Source: JANYHF01 sp031367715 (lineage in GTDB: Bacteria; Pseudomonadota; Alphaproteobacteria; Rhizobiales; Hyphomicrobiaceae). From it: a stretch of DNA of 7,118 nucleotides. Position numbers and translations under genes: made by a program. Location of the stretch: positions 1 to 7,118 of the forward strand of contig JANLQJ010000396.1 in the NCBI GenBank assembly GCA_031367715.1. The letters are read 5' to 3'. Positions 6,545 to 7,118 of this stretch are shown one piece after another (the first letter of the stretch is position 1; each line of letters begins with the position of its first letter). Under the pieces are notes generated by a model that saw only the letters and a list, made by a program, of their open reading frames with translations, ran no database searches and was not told where the DNA came from.

Positions 6545-6851
6545 GAATGCGCCGCCGCGCCTACGGGGCCGGCTGTCGCTGTGGCTGGCGGAAGTGCGCA
6601 CCGGCGTCTATGTCGGCGTCTACAGCCGCCGCGTCCGCGAACGCATCTGGGCCGAGGTCAAGATCATGATTGCCGATGGGAACGCGGTGATAGCTTGGTC
6701 CGCCCCGACCGACAGCGGCTTCGCGTTCGAAGCCGTCGGCGAGAATCGCCGCGAGCCGGTGGATTTCGACGGCCTAACGCTGGCGAAATTCAAACCGCCG
6801 CCAGCGCCAGCCGCCAGTGCGACTGTTGCCCGAAAGCCAGACACAGCGTGA
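6525..6851 (+). CDS. cas2: Cas2e, CRISPR adaptation protein (CasB-type Cas2, I-E)
   Basis: Cas2e is the dimeric bridge between two Cas1 dimers in the spacer-integration complex. The 108-aa protein begins MMVIVVENAPPRLRGRLSLW (1-20), followed by EVRTGVYVGVYSRRVRERIW, the typical I-E Cas2 pattern. The 'DGLTL' strand near residues 83-87 is also usual. About 15-20 extra residues, proline/alanine-rich, follow the core (E. coli Cas2 has 94). Two adjacent ATGs (6525, 6528) could start it; AGAGG at 6511-6515 fits 6525 better (9-nt spacing). The reading frame overlaps the end of cas1 by 20 nt, implying translational coupling and a fixed ratio. The CRISPR leader starts right after its stop. Confidence 0.94.
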   Translation: MMVIVVENAPPRLRGRLSLWLAEVRTGVYVGVYSRRVRERIWAEVKIMIADGNAVIAWSAPTDSGFAFEAVGENRREPVDFDGLTLAKFKPPPAPAASATVARKPDTA

Positions 6852-6925
6852 CAAAGATGCTGTTCATGTTGGTGCGTTCTTTGACATCGTGAATAGGAAG
6901 TGAGATCAATGGGATAGGAGTATGT
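6852..6925 (+). promoter_or_regulatory. CRISPR leader with probable array promoter
   Basis: The 74 nt between the cas2 stop and the first repeat are visibly more AT-rich than the surrounding genes, as expected of a leader that drives array transcription and marks the integration end. TTGACA at 6881-6886 is a perfect -35 hexamer. The best -10 at suitable spacing is ATCAAT (6905-6910, 18 bp), matching only half the consensus, so the promoter call is moderate. ATCAA (6905-6909), 17-21 nt before the repeat, also partly matches the IHF site core used by E. coli type I-E leaders, but the downstream TTR half does not fit. Confidence 0.7.
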
Positions 6926-7118
6926 CCGTTCCCCGCACGCGCGGGGCTGAACCGTGCACCGGCAGCTGGTTGGCGTCATGCGACGGCCGTTCCCCGCACG
7001 CGCGGGGCTGAACCGCATTTGGGCGAGCAGTCCGCTATCTTCGACAACCGTTCCCCGCACGCGCGGGGCTGAACCGTCGAAAATTGGCCTTAGATACTAT
7101 AGAGTCAGCCGTTCCCCG
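6926..7118 (+). CRISPR. Type I-E CRISPR array, leader-proximal part (runs off the right edge)
   Basis: Repeats start at 6926, 6987, 7048 and 7109, an exact 61-nt period. The first three are identical 29-mers; the fourth is cut after 10 nt by the window end. Each begins CCGTT, then CCCCGC and GCGGGG pair over 6 bp around the loop ACGC, and it ends CTGAACCG. By analogy with known Cas6e, cutting after the stem leaves that last 8 nt as the crRNA 5' handle (E. coli: ATAAACCG). The three spacers (6955-6986, 7016-7047, 7077-7108) are each exactly 32 nt. Leader and cas2 lie to the left, so spacer 1 should be the newest. Identical repeats suggest this end is not decaying; array length is unknown. Confidence 0.98.

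Noticed and set aside
6620..7060. - strand frame of 146 codons across cas2, leader and array
   Set aside because: Its repeated FSPARAGNG / QPRACGE peptides are the familiar spurious translation of I-E CRISPR repeats, not a real protein.

Overview
The window is a nearly complete type I-E CRISPR-Cas locus read left to right on the + strand: cse1 (casA), cse2 (casB), cas7e (casC), cas5e (casD), cas6e (casE), cas1e, cas2e, a short leader and the first part of a CRISPR array that runs off the right edge. The DNA is GC-rich (about 60% by eye). The protein families and the I-E repeat, with its stable 6-bp stem, suggest a high-GC proteobacterium. I cannot name a genus from the sequence.

Left flank (1-255): the - strand carries the first 19 codons of an IS1182-type transposase, cut by the window edge, with the probable end of the insertion sequence near 100-119. 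A strong 10-bp-stem terminator-like hairpin (157-187) follows, then a small gene (256-528) for a 90-aa basic protein with a probable helix-turn-helix. The gap to cse1 (529-690) holds a long imperfect inverted repeat (535-550 with 615-631) enclosing a second hairpin. This is the most likely place for control of the cas operon, although I find no convincing promoter in it.

Cas operon (691-6851): the seven genes are tightly packed, with junctions of -4, +3, +4, -1, +11 and -20 nt, so they are very probably co-transcribed and translationally coupled. Cse1, Cse2, Cas7e, Cas5e and Cas6e build the crRNA-guided Cascade complex. Cas6e cuts the array transcript in each repeat, Cas7e and Cas5e coat and cap the crRNA, Cse2 forms the inner belt, and Cse1 reads the PAM and recruits Cas3. 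Cas1e and Cas2e insert new spacers at the leader end of the array.

Array (6926 to the right edge): three complete 29-nt repeats and the start of a fourth have an exact 61-nt period and enclose three 32-nt spacers. The leader (6852-6925) has a perfect TTGACA at 6881-6886.

The main oddity is that cas3, the effector nuclease-helicase gene that usually sits just upstream of cse1, is absent from the window. A small putative regulator and an insertion sequence stand in its usual place. Interference therefore depends on a cas3 outside the window or is lost. I see no evidence for a wholly new system; the noteworthy points are the missing cas3, the IS boundary, the structured cse1 upstream region and an atypical Cas6e active-site motif.
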